From Lachnospiraceae bacterium (GTDB lineage Bacteria > Bacillota > Clostridia > Lachnospirales > Lachnospiraceae): a stretch of DNA of 64,000 bases. Within the stretch, counting starts at the first letter, position 1, and every line of letters starts with the position of its first letter. Below are positions 26,617 through 35,662 of this stretch, piece by piece. A program made the translations under genes and the position numbers. The DNA lies in NCBI GenBank assembly GCA_022799175.1, contig JAAWNY010000003.1:23686-87685 (forward strand). The letters are read 5' to 3'. The notes beneath the pieces were generated by a model, which was not told where the DNA came from, searched no databases, and saw nothing but the letters and a program-made list of their open reading frames with translations.

Positions 26617-28929
26617 ATGAGAGAAAGCAAAATCAGGTATTTGGTATCCATCGGCATGGCAATACTGCTGATGGTAGGCGCCCTGGCAGGTTGTGTGAAG
26701 GACGAAAAAAGCAATGAAATGGACATATCTACAGACGATGGAATCAGAGAGGAGCATTTGACAGACAAGGAGGATGAGTCAAAGACGGCTTTGGGGCGTT
26801 ATGTAGAGCATGAGATGAGTATTCCAGAGGGAACGGAGGAAGATTCGCTGGTTGCCTTCTTCCGGGGACAAGAAGGCATTCTGGAATTATATACCGCAGC
26901 AAGGAGAGAGACAGGAGAATTAAAAGACGCAAAACGCTTTTTGTGGAAAGATGAGGGCTGGCAACAGGATGAAGGCTGGTGGGAGCGGGTGAAGCCGCAG
27001 GATCTTGCCGTTACGATTCGAAATGTGTTCTATGGACTGGATGGAAACTATTATTTTAGTGCCATGTCAGCAGAAGGCGATTATATTTATCATCTGTATC
27101 AAATTGGTTCAGATGGCAGTGGGGTAAGTGGCAACATCGTAGAACGGATACCGGAGGTTTTTACCCCTGATCCGAAAAAAGATTATGGGATCATTCCACC
27201 GAAGGTAGAGGTAGGTGTGGATGGAAACATTCTTATTCATGGCTTTGGCGATGCTGTTTGGTATCGTCCGGATGGTAAACGGATGTTTGCCATGGAAAAG
27301 TCGTGGGGAGGAATGTCAGAGTTTAGTACAGGGTATCTGACAGCAGAAGAATTTGTCACCACAACGGAGAAAGGAGTGATACGCTATCGTCTGGCGGACG
27401 GGCTTGCGATCGAGACGATCCCCAGCGCTTATGAGGCTGGCAGTGAGAATGGGGATGAGGGAATGGTGCTGTTTGGCGACGGTAAAGGAGGAATCTATTC
27501 TGCAGATGAACATGGATTGGCACATGTCAATGCCGGTGGGAGTCTGTGGGAGTTGGTGATTGATGGCAGTTTAAGCACATTGGGGATGCGAAATGTGTTT
27601 TTGCGAGAATTTCTGGCAGGAGACGACGAGGATTATTACGGTGCATTCTCAAAAAATGGTGGTAAAGGATTCTTGCTTTATCATTATGTCTATGACGCAA
27701 AAATGCCAGTTGCGCCACCGGTGAAATTGACGGTATATGGTCTGAGGGACAATTCGACAGTTCGTCAGACAGCAGCCTTATTCCAACAGGCACATCCTGA
27801 AGTATTGGTGGAGGTTTTGACGAGTGCGGATGCAAATGGAAATGTTTCAGAAGATATGATTCGGGCTTTGAATACAGAGCTTCTTGGTGGGACGGGCGCG
27901 GACGTGTTGATTTTAGATGATTTGCCGGTAAAATCTTATCAGGAGAAAGGCATTTTGCTGGACATGCGAGATATCTTTATCCGTCTGCAAAGGGAGAATC
28001 CTATGATGGAGCAGGTGCTGAAAAATTTCACCGAAGAGGACGGTGCGATCTATCAGATGCCTGCACGGATTGCGATGCCGCTGGCAATCGGTGAGGAATC
28101 GGCATTGCAGGCGCTGGCGGGGTTGGATGAGATGGCGGATTACCAGGAGCCGATACCACTTTTGGCAGTTGCTAATTATGAGAATTTGCTTCGTGAGGTG
28201 GCAAATCTACAGTATCCGGAGCTATTTGGTAACGGAGAGACGGATTTGACAGAGACAACAGGAAAAAAATATTTAGAGACGGTCAAACTTCTTGGTGAAA
28301 GAAATGGCGCAAAGAGCATGTTTACGGAAGAGGAGATGGAACGTTTTGGCATCAGCAATCATGTGGTTCAGACAGGAATTCTGGGAAGTAATATTCATTT
28401 TGATCAGAATTTATCTGGGTGTGGAATCGAAGAATTGAGAGGATTGCATGATGCGATGGTATTGCTGGCAGTGCAAAAAAAGCATCCAGAGTCTTTGGTG
28501 ACTACGGTAAAACAGCTCTATTTTCCAAGAGTACTGGCAGGCGTTAATCAGGCGACGAAGCATCCGGAACTGGCAAAAGAATTTGTAGCCAGCCTGTTTT
28601 CTACGGAAGTGCAGCAAGAGGAATTTTTAGATGGATTTCCAGTGAATCTGGCCGCGCAGCAGATCATCTGTGAGCGGGATAATGATAATTATTCGATCGG
28701 TATTGGATATGGAGACTACCATATTTCGGCAAATTGGCCGAATCGGCAGGAGCGTGAGAAGATTTATGAACAGTTGCGGAAGGTTGAGACACCGGTTCAG
28801 ATCGACGAGATCGTGATGAGGATGATAGTAGATGGCGCTGAGAATTATCTGAATGGAAAAGAGACTGTTGATCAGGCGGTTCATGCGATTCACAGTCGGA
28901 TTACTTTGTATCAGGCGGAACAGGAGTAA
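26617..28929 (+). CDS. Large binding lipoprotein: extra N-terminal beta-rich domain plus family-1 solute-binding domain
   Basis: 770 residues, nearly twice the usual binding-protein length. Lipoprotein signal with lipobox LAGC (Cys26). Residues ~50-365 are rich in short beta-like stretches with repeated G-x-x-Y/W turns (DGNYYFSAMS, DGNILIHGFGD, DGKGGIYSADEHG), reminiscent of a beta-propeller. From ~368 (VKLTVYGLRDNSTVRQTAALFQQAHPEV, read in two halves) the sequence follows extracellular solute-binding family 1, ending with the LAKEFVASLFS region. It probably delivers a carbohydrate to the two permeases encoded next. The role of the N-terminal domain is unknown; it could sense load or bind a second ligand. 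RBS AGAGGAGG. Confidence 0.75.
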   Translation: MRESKIRYLVSIGMAILLMVGALAGCVKDEKSNEMDISTDDGIREEHLTDKEDESKTALGRYVEHEMSIPEGTEEDSLVAFFRGQEGILELYTAARRETGELKDAKRFLWKDEGWQQDEGWWERVKPQDLAVTIRNVFYGLDGNYYFSAMSAEGDYIYHLYQIGSDGSGVSGNIVERIPEVFTPDPKKDYGIIPPKVEVGVDGNILIHGFGDAVWYRPDGKRMFAMEKSWGGMSEFSTGYLTAEEFVTTTEKGVIRYRLADGLAIETIPSAYEAGSENGDEGMVLFGDGKGGIYSADEHGLAHVNAGGSLWELVIDGSLSTLGMRNVFLREFLAGDDEDYYGAFSKNGGKGFLLYHYVYDAKMPVAPPVKLTVYGLRDNSTVRQTAALFQQAHPEVLVEVLTSADANGNVSEDMIRALNTELLGGTGADVLILDDLPVKSYQEKGILLDMRDIFIRLQRENPMMEQVLKNFTEEDGAIYQMPARIAMPLAIGEESALQALAGLDEMADYQEPIPLLAVANYENLLREVANLQYPELFGNGETDLTETTGKKYLETVKLLGERNGAKSMFTEEEMERFGISNHVVQTGILGSNIHFDQNLSGCGIEELRGLHDAMVLLAVQKKHPESLVTTVKQLYFPRVLAGVNQATKHPELAKEFVASLFSTEVQQEEFLDGFPVNLAAQQIICERDNDNYSIGIGYGDYHISANWPNRQEREKIYEQLRKVETPVQIDEIVMRMIVDGAENYLNGKETVDQAVHAIHSRITLYQAEQE

Positions 28930-28939
28930 AGAAAAGAAA

Positions 28940-29797
28940 ATGGCGCAAAACAGAAAACGAATGTTGATAGGATTGTTTTTAGCACCCAGTCTGTGTGGCG
29001 TATTGGTGTTTCAACTGTTGCCGTTTGTCGATGTCTGGCATCGTTCTTTTCTAGATGCCATGGGCCGATCTTTTGTGGGCATGGAAAATTACAAAATGGT
29101 GTGGGGAAACGAAGCTTTTCGAATGGCAACAAGAAATACATTACATTTTTTGGCGGTGGCTATTCCCATGTTGGTGGCTGGTTCTCTGGTGCTGGCTTTG
29201 CTGGTTTATCGGTCAAGAGCCGGACAGCATATTTTTAAATCCAGCCTGGTGTTGCCAATGGCGATTCCGGCGGCGGCCATGGTTTTGGTGTGGCGAATCC
29301 TGTTTTGTCCGGATGGTTTTTTGAATCAGATATTGACTCAGATGACTGGAGAGGTATGGGAGATTGACTGGGTGCATAAAACAACAGCGTTTCCTATCCT
29401 GGTGATTACCTATCTTTGGAAAAATTCTGGCTATAACATGATGTTATGGCTGGCAGGACTTAGCGCAATTCCGGAAAGTCTGTATGATGCAGCACAGGTG
29501 GATGGGGCAGGAGAATTGACGCAGCTTTGTTATATCACTCTGCCGTGTTTGCGAGGAACGATGGGGTTGGTATTCGTGCTTTCGGTGGTGAATTGTTTCC
29601 GAGTGTATCGCGAGGCGTATCTTTTGGCTGGCAGTTATCCGGATCTATCTATTTATATGATTCCGCATCTGTTCAGCCACTGGTTTTTGACATTGGATAT
29701 CCAGAAAATGAGCACAACTGCTGTTTTTCTGGTACTGGCAGCGATAGCTGTGGGCGGTTTCCCAATGTACATGGGGCGGATTGGCAGACGGGAATGA
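28940..29797 (+). CDS. Sugar-type ABC permease (MalF/UgpA-like)
   Basis: 285 residues, about six hydrophobic segments. The EAA coupling loop is LYDAAQVDGAGELTQLCYITLP, characteristic of carbohydrate importers of the CUT1 class. The start ATG 28940 follows the AGGAG that overlaps the upstream stop, ten bases between genes; a longer frame into the lipoprotein gene is a shadow. It pairs with the next permease. No ATPase gene is present, so a shared MsiK-type ATPase elsewhere is expected. Confidence 0.85.
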   Translation: MAQNRKRMLIGLFLAPSLCGVLVFQLLPFVDVWHRSFLDAMGRSFVGMENYKMVWGNEAFRMATRNTLHFLAVAIPMLVAGSLVLALLVYRSRAGQHIFKSSLVLPMAIPAAAMVLVWRILFCPDGFLNQILTQMTGEVWEIDWVHKTTAFPILVITYLWKNSGYNMMLWLAGLSAIPESLYDAAQVDGAGELTQLCYITLPCLRGTMGLVFVLSVVNCFRVYREAYLLAGSYPDLSIYMIPHLFSHWFLTLDIQKMSTTAVFLVLAAIAVGGFPMYMGRIGRRE

Positions 29798-29836
29798 CTG
29801 TGAGAAAAAATAGGAGAGGAGCAAGAAAGGAAAGCG

Positions 29837-30685
29837 ATGGGAAGAAAAGCGAGAAAACGGGAGACCGTGATTTTGGTTTTGGTTAGTCTTTTGGTTTGGC
29901 TTCCGTTATTGTTGATGTTGACAGCTTCTTTGATGCCAGAAGACGAGCTTTTATGGCGTTATTTGTCACCTTTAGGAATTGGCAAGGCTCCGGTTCGCGT
30001 GACACTGCTTCCTTCCTATCTATCTCTGGAGGCATTTATTGAGCTTTTATTTCGTTCGCCAGGTTTTTTTGTGATGTTCTGGAATTCATGCATACAGACT
30101 TTTCCGTTGCTGCTTGGACAGCTGCTGGTGGGAGCGCCGGCGGCCTGGGCTTTTGCCCGCTTTTCATTTCCCGGAAGGCGATGGCTGTTCGGTCTTTATA
30201 TTTTGCTGATGGTGCTGCCGTTTCAAGTAATGCAGGTTTCTAATTATTTGGTACTGTATCGGTTGGGGCTTCTGGATTCTCATCTGGCGTTGATTTTGCC
30301 GGGAATCTGGTCAACATTTCCGGTGTTTATAATGACAAGATCCTTTGAGGCAGTTCCTAAAGCGTTTTTGGAGGCGGCATATCTGGATGGAGCAGGCGAA
30401 TTAAAGGCTTTCTTTTTGGTAGGGATTCCTACCGGATATCCGGGAATTGTGACAGCGTTGGTGCTGGGATTCATTGATGCCTGGAATGCTTTGGAACAGC
30501 CGATTGCTTACTTAAAGGATATGAGACGGTGGCCATTATCATTATATTTACCAGATATTGTGCAGGATAAAGCGGCAGTGGCGTTTGTCGCCGGTATGGT
30601 GGTGATGATGCCGCCGGTGCTTTTATATCTGAATGGGGAGAGTGAGTTGGAGCAGGGAGTGGTGGCGTTTGGCGTGAAGGAATAA
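29837..30685 (+). CDS. Sugar-type ABC permease (MalG/UgpE-like)
   Basis: 282 residues with six hydrophobic segments and the coupling loop LEAAYLDGAGELKAFFLVGIP. The N-terminus MGRKARKRET is positively charged, as expected inside the cell. Together with the preceding permease it should form the channel fed by the large lipoprotein. The HlyD-like gene follows after 11 bases with a strong AAGGAGG, so the adaptor is part of the same operon. Confidence 0.85.
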   Translation: MGRKARKRETVILVLVSLLVWLPLLLMLTASLMPEDELLWRYLSPLGIGKAPVRVTLLPSYLSLEAFIELLFRSPGFFVMFWNSCIQTFPLLLGQLLVGAPAAWAFARFSFPGRRWLFGLYILLMVLPFQVMQVSNYLVLYRLGLLDSHLALILPGIWSTFPVFIMTRSFEAVPKAFLEAAYLDGAGELKAFFLVGIPTGYPGIVTALVLGFIDAWNALEQPIAYLKDMRRWPLSLYLPDIVQDKAAVAFVAGMVVMMPPVLLYLNGESELEQGVVAFGVKE

Positions 30686-30696
30686 GGAGGAACGAG

Positions 30697-32394
30697 ATGG
30701 GGAGGGCGAGGCCGGAAAGAGTTTGGAACTATCGGCGGATGCTGGCTGGCTTTTTTATATTAATGCTTTTTTGCACCATAGTTTCTCGCATTTATGACAG
30801 TGTTACTGTGCCAAAGGTGATAACCGGACGAGCAAAGGAAAAGACGGTGGAGACATTGGTGACAGGAACGGGAACCGTGCGGGAGCAAGAGGTGTTCTTT
30901 AGTCCGGTGATTCCGGGACTTCGGGTGTGGTCTGTGGTGGCAGAACCGGGGAAGCAAGTAAAAAAAGGGGAAGAACTATTTTGTTACGGGAAGGAATCGA
31001 TGAGAGAACAGAAAGAAAAGTTGGAGCAAGAGCTGGAAAAGTTGCGTCTGGAGCTGGAAAAGGAGGAGATCTCCAGGGAAGAATATGATTCGGTCACAGA
31101 GAGTGAACTGGCATCTTGGGAGCTTGCGATGGCGAAACAAGAGTGGGCAAAGGGACAGCAGGAATGGCAAAAACAACAGCAGGAGGCAGCGGCAAAGCAA
31201 GAACAGTTGCAGCAGGATTATGAGCGAAAACGAACGATGGCGAAGGAAGAACTTTGGGAACAGCAGAACCAGGAGGAGGAAAATACAAGACAGGAATTGA
31301 GTTCGGCAAAAAATACGCGGAATTCGGAGTTGAGAAAAGCGCAACGGATGGTGGCGGATCTGGAGATGGAGCTTGCAGAGCTGGCATCTCAGAATGCGGA
31401 AGAAAAGGAGATTGCTAAAAAGGAGCAAGAGCTGGCGCGCGCCAGAGAGGATAAGGAAGAATTGGAGGAAGAATGGGAGGATCGTATCAGCGATGTGGAA
31501 GTGCAATTGGATCTGATAGATGACAGGAATGAACGAATCCGGTCGGGTTCCACCAGTTCTCAACTGGCGCTTTTAGAGGCGTATGAAGAAGAATTGAGAC
31601 AGTTAAAGGAGAGGCAAAAGGAGGAGGAAAAAAAGCTGGAAGAATGGGAAAAACGAGTGGAACGGGCACAATGGGATCTGGAGGTTGCTCAGCGAAAAGA
31701 TGAGTATGGTCGGCTGACAAGGGAACAGAAAAATCGGTTATCAAAACTGACAGAAGAAGGACTTTTGTTGGATATTCGGATAAAGGAACAAGAGCTGGAA
31801 AAGTTAGAAAAGCTTTTGGCAGCAGAGGGAAAAGTTCTGGCAGATCGGGATGGTACGGTGGTGAAAGTTGAACTTTTAGCGGGAAAGACGACGACGGGAG
31901 AGGAATGTTTGACCGTGGCATCAGGAGATTTTTGTTTTGAAGGGGAATTTGAGAAGGAAGAACAGAAGATGGCAGTGGGAGATCGATTGCAGCTGGCGTT
32001 TCCGGGAAGCAGTGAGAAACGAGAGGTCAAAATTGAGGAGATGAATCTCCTTGGAGAAGAGAAGGGGATATTTCGGGCTAGGCTTATGGGGGAAGAGTTT
32101 CCTTTGGGGATGGTGACCAGTTATGAATGCCGAAAGCAGTCGGAGATATTCCGACAGGTGATTCCTTTGCAGGGATTACGCAAAGACATGAAAGGGTATC
32201 ATTGCTTGGTGGTAAGGCCAAAGAGGGCGATCTTGGGAGAAGAATTTGTGGCAGAACGGGTGGAGGTTCGGGTATTGGAATTGGGGAATATGGAGGCGGC
32301 AGTGGAGGGAGCTTTGCAAAATTCGGATGAAATCATTGTGCGCAGCAATCAGGTGATTGGGGAAGGGATGCGGGTGCGTCCTGTGAATGAGTGA
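30697..32394 (+). CDS. HlyD-like membrane adaptor with long coiled coil
   Basis: 565 residues. One N-terminal membrane anchor (~15-32), then a barrel-sandwich/lipoyl half near residues 50-95 (GTGTVREQEVFFSPVIPG, VAEPGKQVKKGEELF). A very long Glu/Gln/Lys-rich coiled coil spans ~100-385. The second lipoyl half follows at ~385-420 (VLADRDGTVVKVELLAGKTTTGEE) and beta domains run to the end. This is the membrane-fusion-protein layout of export systems, although its operon encodes import permeases. The coiled coil is longer than in most Gram-positive adaptors. The stop overlaps the frame of the next gene. Confidence 0.8.
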   Translation: MGRARPERVWNYRRMLAGFFILMLFCTIVSRIYDSVTVPKVITGRAKEKTVETLVTGTGTVREQEVFFSPVIPGLRVWSVVAEPGKQVKKGEELFCYGKESMREQKEKLEQELEKLRLELEKEEISREEYDSVTESELASWELAMAKQEWAKGQQEWQKQQQEAAAKQEQLQQDYERKRTMAKEELWEQQNQEEENTRQELSSAKNTRNSELRKAQRMVADLEMELAELASQNAEEKEIAKKEQELARAREDKEELEEEWEDRISDVEVQLDLIDDRNERIRSGSTSSQLALLEAYEEELRQLKERQKEEEKKLEEWEKRVERAQWDLEVAQRKDEYGRLTREQKNRLSKLTEEGLLLDIRIKEQELEKLEKLLAAEGKVLADRDGTVVKVELLAGKTTTGEECLTVASGDFCFEGEFEKEEQKMAVGDRLQLAFPGSSEKREVKIEEMNLLGEEKGIFRARLMGEEFPLGMVTSYECRKQSEIFRQVIPLQGLRKDMKGYHCLVVRPKRAILGEEFVAERVEVRVLELGNMEAAVEGALQNSDEIIVRSNQVIGEGMRVRPVNE

Positions 32395-32408
32395 GGAAAA
32401 AGATCGTG

Positions 32409-32993
32409 ATGAAAAAGATTGTATACGGGTTTCTTTTTGTGAATACGATGTTTTTATTGGTAACGGCAATGCGGCTGTACTGGCTTGTGATACCCTGTCG
32501 TTTGGAAGTAGATTGCCGGGGATATGGGGTGGATACGGAATGGTTGAAGCAGTGGGAGAGACAGGAGGAGAAGGAAGGCGAGGGGATTTTGGCTATGGCC
32601 GGGTGGCAGGAGGGAGTAAGAACGGAAATTGTGGCAGTCAGTACAAGGAGAAAAGAACAGGCCAAGATTTTGCGGGTATATGGCAGTATGGAGCAAGTCT
32701 TTTCAGCGGATCTGCTGGCGGGAAGTTGTGGACTGGTTGGACGGGAAGATGTCTGTGTGCTGAGTCAGGATCTGGCGGAAGCTTTGTTTGGCAGTATGGA
32801 AGTAGTGGGAGAACAAGTGCAATCGAATGGGGAGTTGCTGGAAGTGGCAGGAGTTTTGGCTCAGGAAGGGGAGTATCTTTTAGTTTTGATGACAGAAGGA
32901 GAGGTCGAGAGGATAGCAGTGCTTTTTGAGAGGCGGTTCCAGGCAAAAGAAAGAATGCAGGAGAGGTTTCCGTTTTTTGATTCAGACAAATAG
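32409..32993 (+). CDS. Membrane-anchored orphan MacB-type periplasmic-core domain protein
   Basis: 194 residues. A single N-terminal membrane helix (FLFVNTMFLLVTAMRLYWLV) is followed by ~160 extracellular residues. The segment YGSMEQVFSADLLAG, CVLSQDLAEALFGSMEVVGEQV and a G-x-L-L-E-V-A-G-V-L strand follow the pattern of the MacB periplasmic core domain of FtsX-type ABC permeases. The three C-terminal membrane helices of a real MacB/FtsX permease are missing. Hence it may be a stand-alone partner of the HlyD-like adaptor. The start is ATG 32409 with GAGGA 11 bases upstream; GTG 32391 is an alternative. Confidence 0.6.
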   Translation: MKKIVYGFLFVNTMFLLVTAMRLYWLVIPCRLEVDCRGYGVDTEWLKQWERQEEKEGEGILAMAGWQEGVRTEIVAVSTRRKEQAKILRVYGSMEQVFSADLLAGSCGLVGREDVCVLSQDLAEALFGSMEVVGEQVQSNGELLEVAGVLAQEGEYLLVLMTEGEVERIAVLFERRFQAKERMQERFPFFDSDK

Positions 32994-33007
32994 GGGAAAG
33001 AAAACAA

Positions 33008-33036
33008 TTGAAAAGCTTCATCAAAAAAGGTACAAT
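33008..33036 (+). promoter_or_regulatory. Sigma-A promoter for the alkyltransferase-like gene
   Basis: TTGAAA (33008-33013) and TACAAT (33031-33036) with a 17-bp spacer, in the short gap after the previous gene. Transcription would begin near 33043, which rules out start codons upstream of that point. Confidence 0.65.
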
Positions 33037-33066
33037 GTCATAAAAATTGTCGGGAGATACAAAAGC

Positions 33067-33486
33067 GTGAAAAAAGAGAACATGGATATCTATGAGAGAA
33101 TCGGGATCGTTTGTGGCAGGATACCAGAAGGAAAAGTGGCAACCTATGGACAAATTGCCCTGCTCTGCAAGAAACCGGGAAACTCTCGGCAGGTAGGATA
33201 TGCGTTAAAGCATGGGTTAGCTGGAGAATCGGGGAAGGCGGCGGCTCACCGGGTAGTCAACAGCAAAGGTATCTTAAGTGGTGCGGCTAGCTTTGAAACC
33301 TTTGATAGGCAGAAGCTTTTGCTGGAACAGGAGGGAGTGGAAGTGGTTTGGACTGCGAAAGGATGGCAGGTGGATATCAAAAAATTTGGGTGGAAAAATA
33401 CGCTGGCAGAGGCTTTGATTCTGGAAAAAAGCTTTGAGAATCCGGACTTTTCTGTAGATAATATAGAAGAGTCCGGGAAAATGTGA
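33067..33486 (+). CDS. Alkyltransferase-like (MGMT-fold) DNA-binding protein without the active cysteine
   Basis: 139 residues from GTG 33067 (GGGAG ten bases upstream); ATG 33082 is the alternative and gives 134. The winged-helix DNA-binding region is clear (GKVATYGQIALLC, NSRQVGYALKHG). Where O6-alkylguanine methyltransferases have P-C-H-R-V, this protein has AAAHRVVN, so the alkyl-accepting cysteine is replaced by alanine. Alkyltransferase-like proteins bind O6-alkylguanine and flag it for nucleotide excision repair without removing the group. It has its own promoter and converges on the kinase gene with only four bases between. Confidence 0.8.
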   Translation: MKKENMDIYERIGIVCGRIPEGKVATYGQIALLCKKPGNSRQVGYALKHGLAGESGKAAAHRVVNSKGILSGAASFETFDRQKLLLEQEGVEVVWTAKGWQVDIKKFGWKNTLAEALILEKSFENPDFSVDNIEESGKM

Positions 33487-33490
33487 GAGG

Positions 33491-34942
33491 TTATGCGTGA
33501 AAAGGTCCAGAATAGGAAAACCAGAAGCTAGTCATTCCGCTTTGACAATCCACACCGTAGATCATTTCATGAGCATCTAAGATAGTGCTGACGATGGAAA
33601 GTCCGATCCCCGTACCAAGACGGCGTCCGCTTTGATGCTGGCTGCGCTGATATCGTTCCCAGATTTGTTGTCGTTCTTCTTCGGGGATGGGAGCGCCGGG
33701 ATTGATGACAGCGATCCAAATAGGATCGGAGGTATGCTGCATGGTGACGGTGATGGTCTCACCTTCATCCGTATGGTTGATAGCATTGTAAAGTAGATTA
33801 CGGATGACCTGACTGATCTTGAGTGCATCGACGTATAGCCAGATGTCTTTATCTTCACACACCAGATTTAAGGAAATCCGATGTTGGTCGGCAGCTGGTC
33901 GGCAAAAAGAAACCTCTGATTCCAGGATATCATATAAATGATACCAGTCTTTTTTCAGCTGGATATAGCCGGCCTGTAACTGCGAATAGTCGAGAATGTC
34001 CGTGACCATTTCACTCATTCGTCGGGTTTCGCTGATGATAAGATTTAAGTCTTCGTTACGTTGGATATCATGGTTCCAGGTGATGTCCCGCACCATTTCG
34101 GCATAGCCGCCGATAACGGCGAGTGGGGAACGGAGCTCATGAGAGACATTGGCGATAACTTCTTTGCGCAAAAGGTCAACCTGTTGAAGTTTTTTGGCCA
34201 GTTTTTCCACCGAATTCGAGAGTTGGCCCAATTCATCATTCCGCTTTAATTCTGGGCGGGCCAGAAAATCATTGTGCGTCAGCCGCTCTACGGCATCTTG
34301 GATCTGAAAAATGGGCTGAGTAAAATGGCGGGACAACAAAAGAGCGAGTACGGAGGCCGTGGCTGTCAGTAAAATACTCATCAGAATCAGCTGGCGACGA
34401 TTTAAGTCCAGGATGGTTTTTAGTTTTACTACATTGTGAAGAATCACAACACATGGTTTTCCGCCATAGGTAACCGGAAATCCCAGCTCAAATCCGAAAA
34501 TCCGATCCTGGTGCCGGTCTACGAGCTGGTAAGGTTTGCCAGCTAAAAGCTCCTGGAATTCTTTCCGTCTAGTGATAATATCCAGGACAATCCGTTCTTC
34601 CTGTTGTTGTTGAACATTGATTCGATGTCCGCTAGAATACATCAGAATCAACTGTCCTTGCGGATCCATCAAAATCAATTCTCCGCCTGCGATATGGCTC
34701 ATAACGGGAAGAAGATGTTCATCGTCAGCGAGATCCTGGGTACTTAAATCTTTCATGATAGGTTCCAGCCGTTTCTCGGTTTCTGTCAGTGCAGTTTTGA
34801 CATAATTCTGCTCAAATAAATAGATCTGCGCTATCCACATAAAGCCGATACCGAATAGCACTAGCAACATCATGATCGACCAAAGACGAAATACCATTCG
34901 GCTTTTTAGAGCAGATATTCTAAATTTCTTCTGTGTATTCAA
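33491..34942 (-). CDS. Sensor histidine kinase next to the RND operon
   Basis: 483 residues. Membrane helices at ~20-43 and ~190-210 flank an extracellular sensor domain of ~145 residues. A HAMP domain follows (residues ~210-265, RHFTQPIFQIQDAVERL), then the H-box NVSHELRSPLAVIGGYAEM and the ATPase motifs LLYNAINHT, NPGAPIPEEE and GTGIGLSIVSTIL. It probably responds to envelope or drug stress and signals to the regulator encoded just upstream, with which it overlaps by 23 bases. Confidence 0.92.
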   Translation of the reverse strand: MNTQKKFRISALKSRMVFRLWSIMMLLVLFGIGFMWIAQIYLFEQNYVKTALTETEKRLEPIMKDLSTQDLADDEHLLPVMSHIAGGELILMDPQGQLILMYSSGHRINVQQQQEERIVLDIITRRKEFQELLAGKPYQLVDRHQDRIFGFELGFPVTYGGKPCVVILHNVVKLKTILDLNRRQLILMSILLTATASVLALLLSRHFTQPIFQIQDAVERLTHNDFLARPELKRNDELGQLSNSVEKLAKKLQQVDLLRKEVIANVSHELRSPLAVIGGYAEMVRDITWNHDIQRNEDLNLIISETRRMSEMVTDILDYSQLQAGYIQLKKDWYHLYDILESEVSFCRPAADQHRISLNLVCEDKDIWLYVDALKISQVIRNLLYNAINHTDEGETITVTMQHTSDPIWIAVINPGAPIPEEERQQIWERYQRSQHQSGRRLGTGIGLSIVSTILDAHEMIYGVDCQSGMTSFWFSYSGPFHA

Positions 34943-35594
34943 GTTTATATCCTACCCCCCAGACCGTATGAATTAATTTTCGATATACGCCTAAATGTTC
35001 GCGCAATGATTTGATATGGGTGTCAACTGTGCGGACATCGCCATAGTAATGATAACCCCAGACGGTCTGAAGCAACTTTTCCCGACTTAAGACTACCCGT
35101 TCATTCTGCGCCAGTTTCAGAAGAAGACTAAATTCTTTCGGAGGCAAATTCAATTTTTGGTCGTCGATAGTGACCGTACGGAACGCTTGGGAAATGGAAA
35201 GTCCGCCAAAGTGAAGCGTGTCGGTTTGCGTGTTTCCGGCGCGTCGCAGGACGGCTCTGATTCTTGCCATCAGTTCCTTGGGGCTAAAAGGTTTGGAAAT
35301 ATAGTCGTCTGCCCCCAGCTCAAAGCCTTTCAGCTTATCATATTCCTCGTCCCGGGCGGTTAGCATGATGACGGGGACTTGACTAGTGCGACGAATCTCT
35401 GTTAGTATCTCAAAACCGTCTGTATCAGGCATCATTACATCAAGGACGATGATATCAAAGGAGGTCTTTTCGATAGCAGCAAGCGTTTGTTTTCCGGTCT
35501 CGGCTTCCTCGCAGCAAAAGCCTTCTTGTTCCCCGTAGGTTCGTACCAGTTTTCTTAGATGGTGGTCGTCGTCTGTGATTAATAGGTTGGGCAT
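34920..35594 (-). CDS. OmpR-family response regulator next to the RND operon
   Basis: 224 residues. The receiver domain has ITDDDHHLRK, phosphoacceptor Asp in IIVLDVMMPDTDG, and YISKPF; the winged helix has LNLPPKEFSLLLKL and DVRTVDTHIKSLREHL. The gene is divergent from the RND efflux operon, and direct repeats typical for this family lie in the gap (35663-35711), so it very likely controls that operon and itself. GGAGGA lies upstream of the ATG. Confidence 0.93.
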   Translation of the reverse strand: MPNLLITDDDHHLRKLVRTYGEQEGFCCEEAETGKQTLAAIEKTSFDIIVLDVMMPDTDGFEILTEIRRTSQVPVIMLTARDEEYDKLKGFELGADDYISKPFSPKELMARIRAVLRRAGNTQTDTLHFGGLSISQAFRTVTIDDQKLNLPPKEFSLLLKLAQNERVVLSREKLLQTVWGYHYYGDVRTVDTHIKSLREHLGVYRKLIHTVWGVGYKLEYTEEI

Positions 35595-35662
35595 GATGGG
35601 TTCCTCCTGGTTCTTTTCAATGTAGTAAGTATATCATATTCTTAAAATTTGGAATACCAGTC

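Noticed and set aside
30976..31563. 195-residue open frame on the minus strand, Leu/Phe-rich
   Set aside because: It is antisense to the Glu/Lys/Gln coiled coil of the HlyD-like adaptor; such repeats produce Leu/Phe-rich shadows.
32387..32929. 180-residue plus-strand frame, Gly/Arg-rich
   Set aside because: It overlaps the MacB-like gene in another frame. The Gly/Trp/Arg-rich composition and lack of a ribosome site mark it as a shadow.
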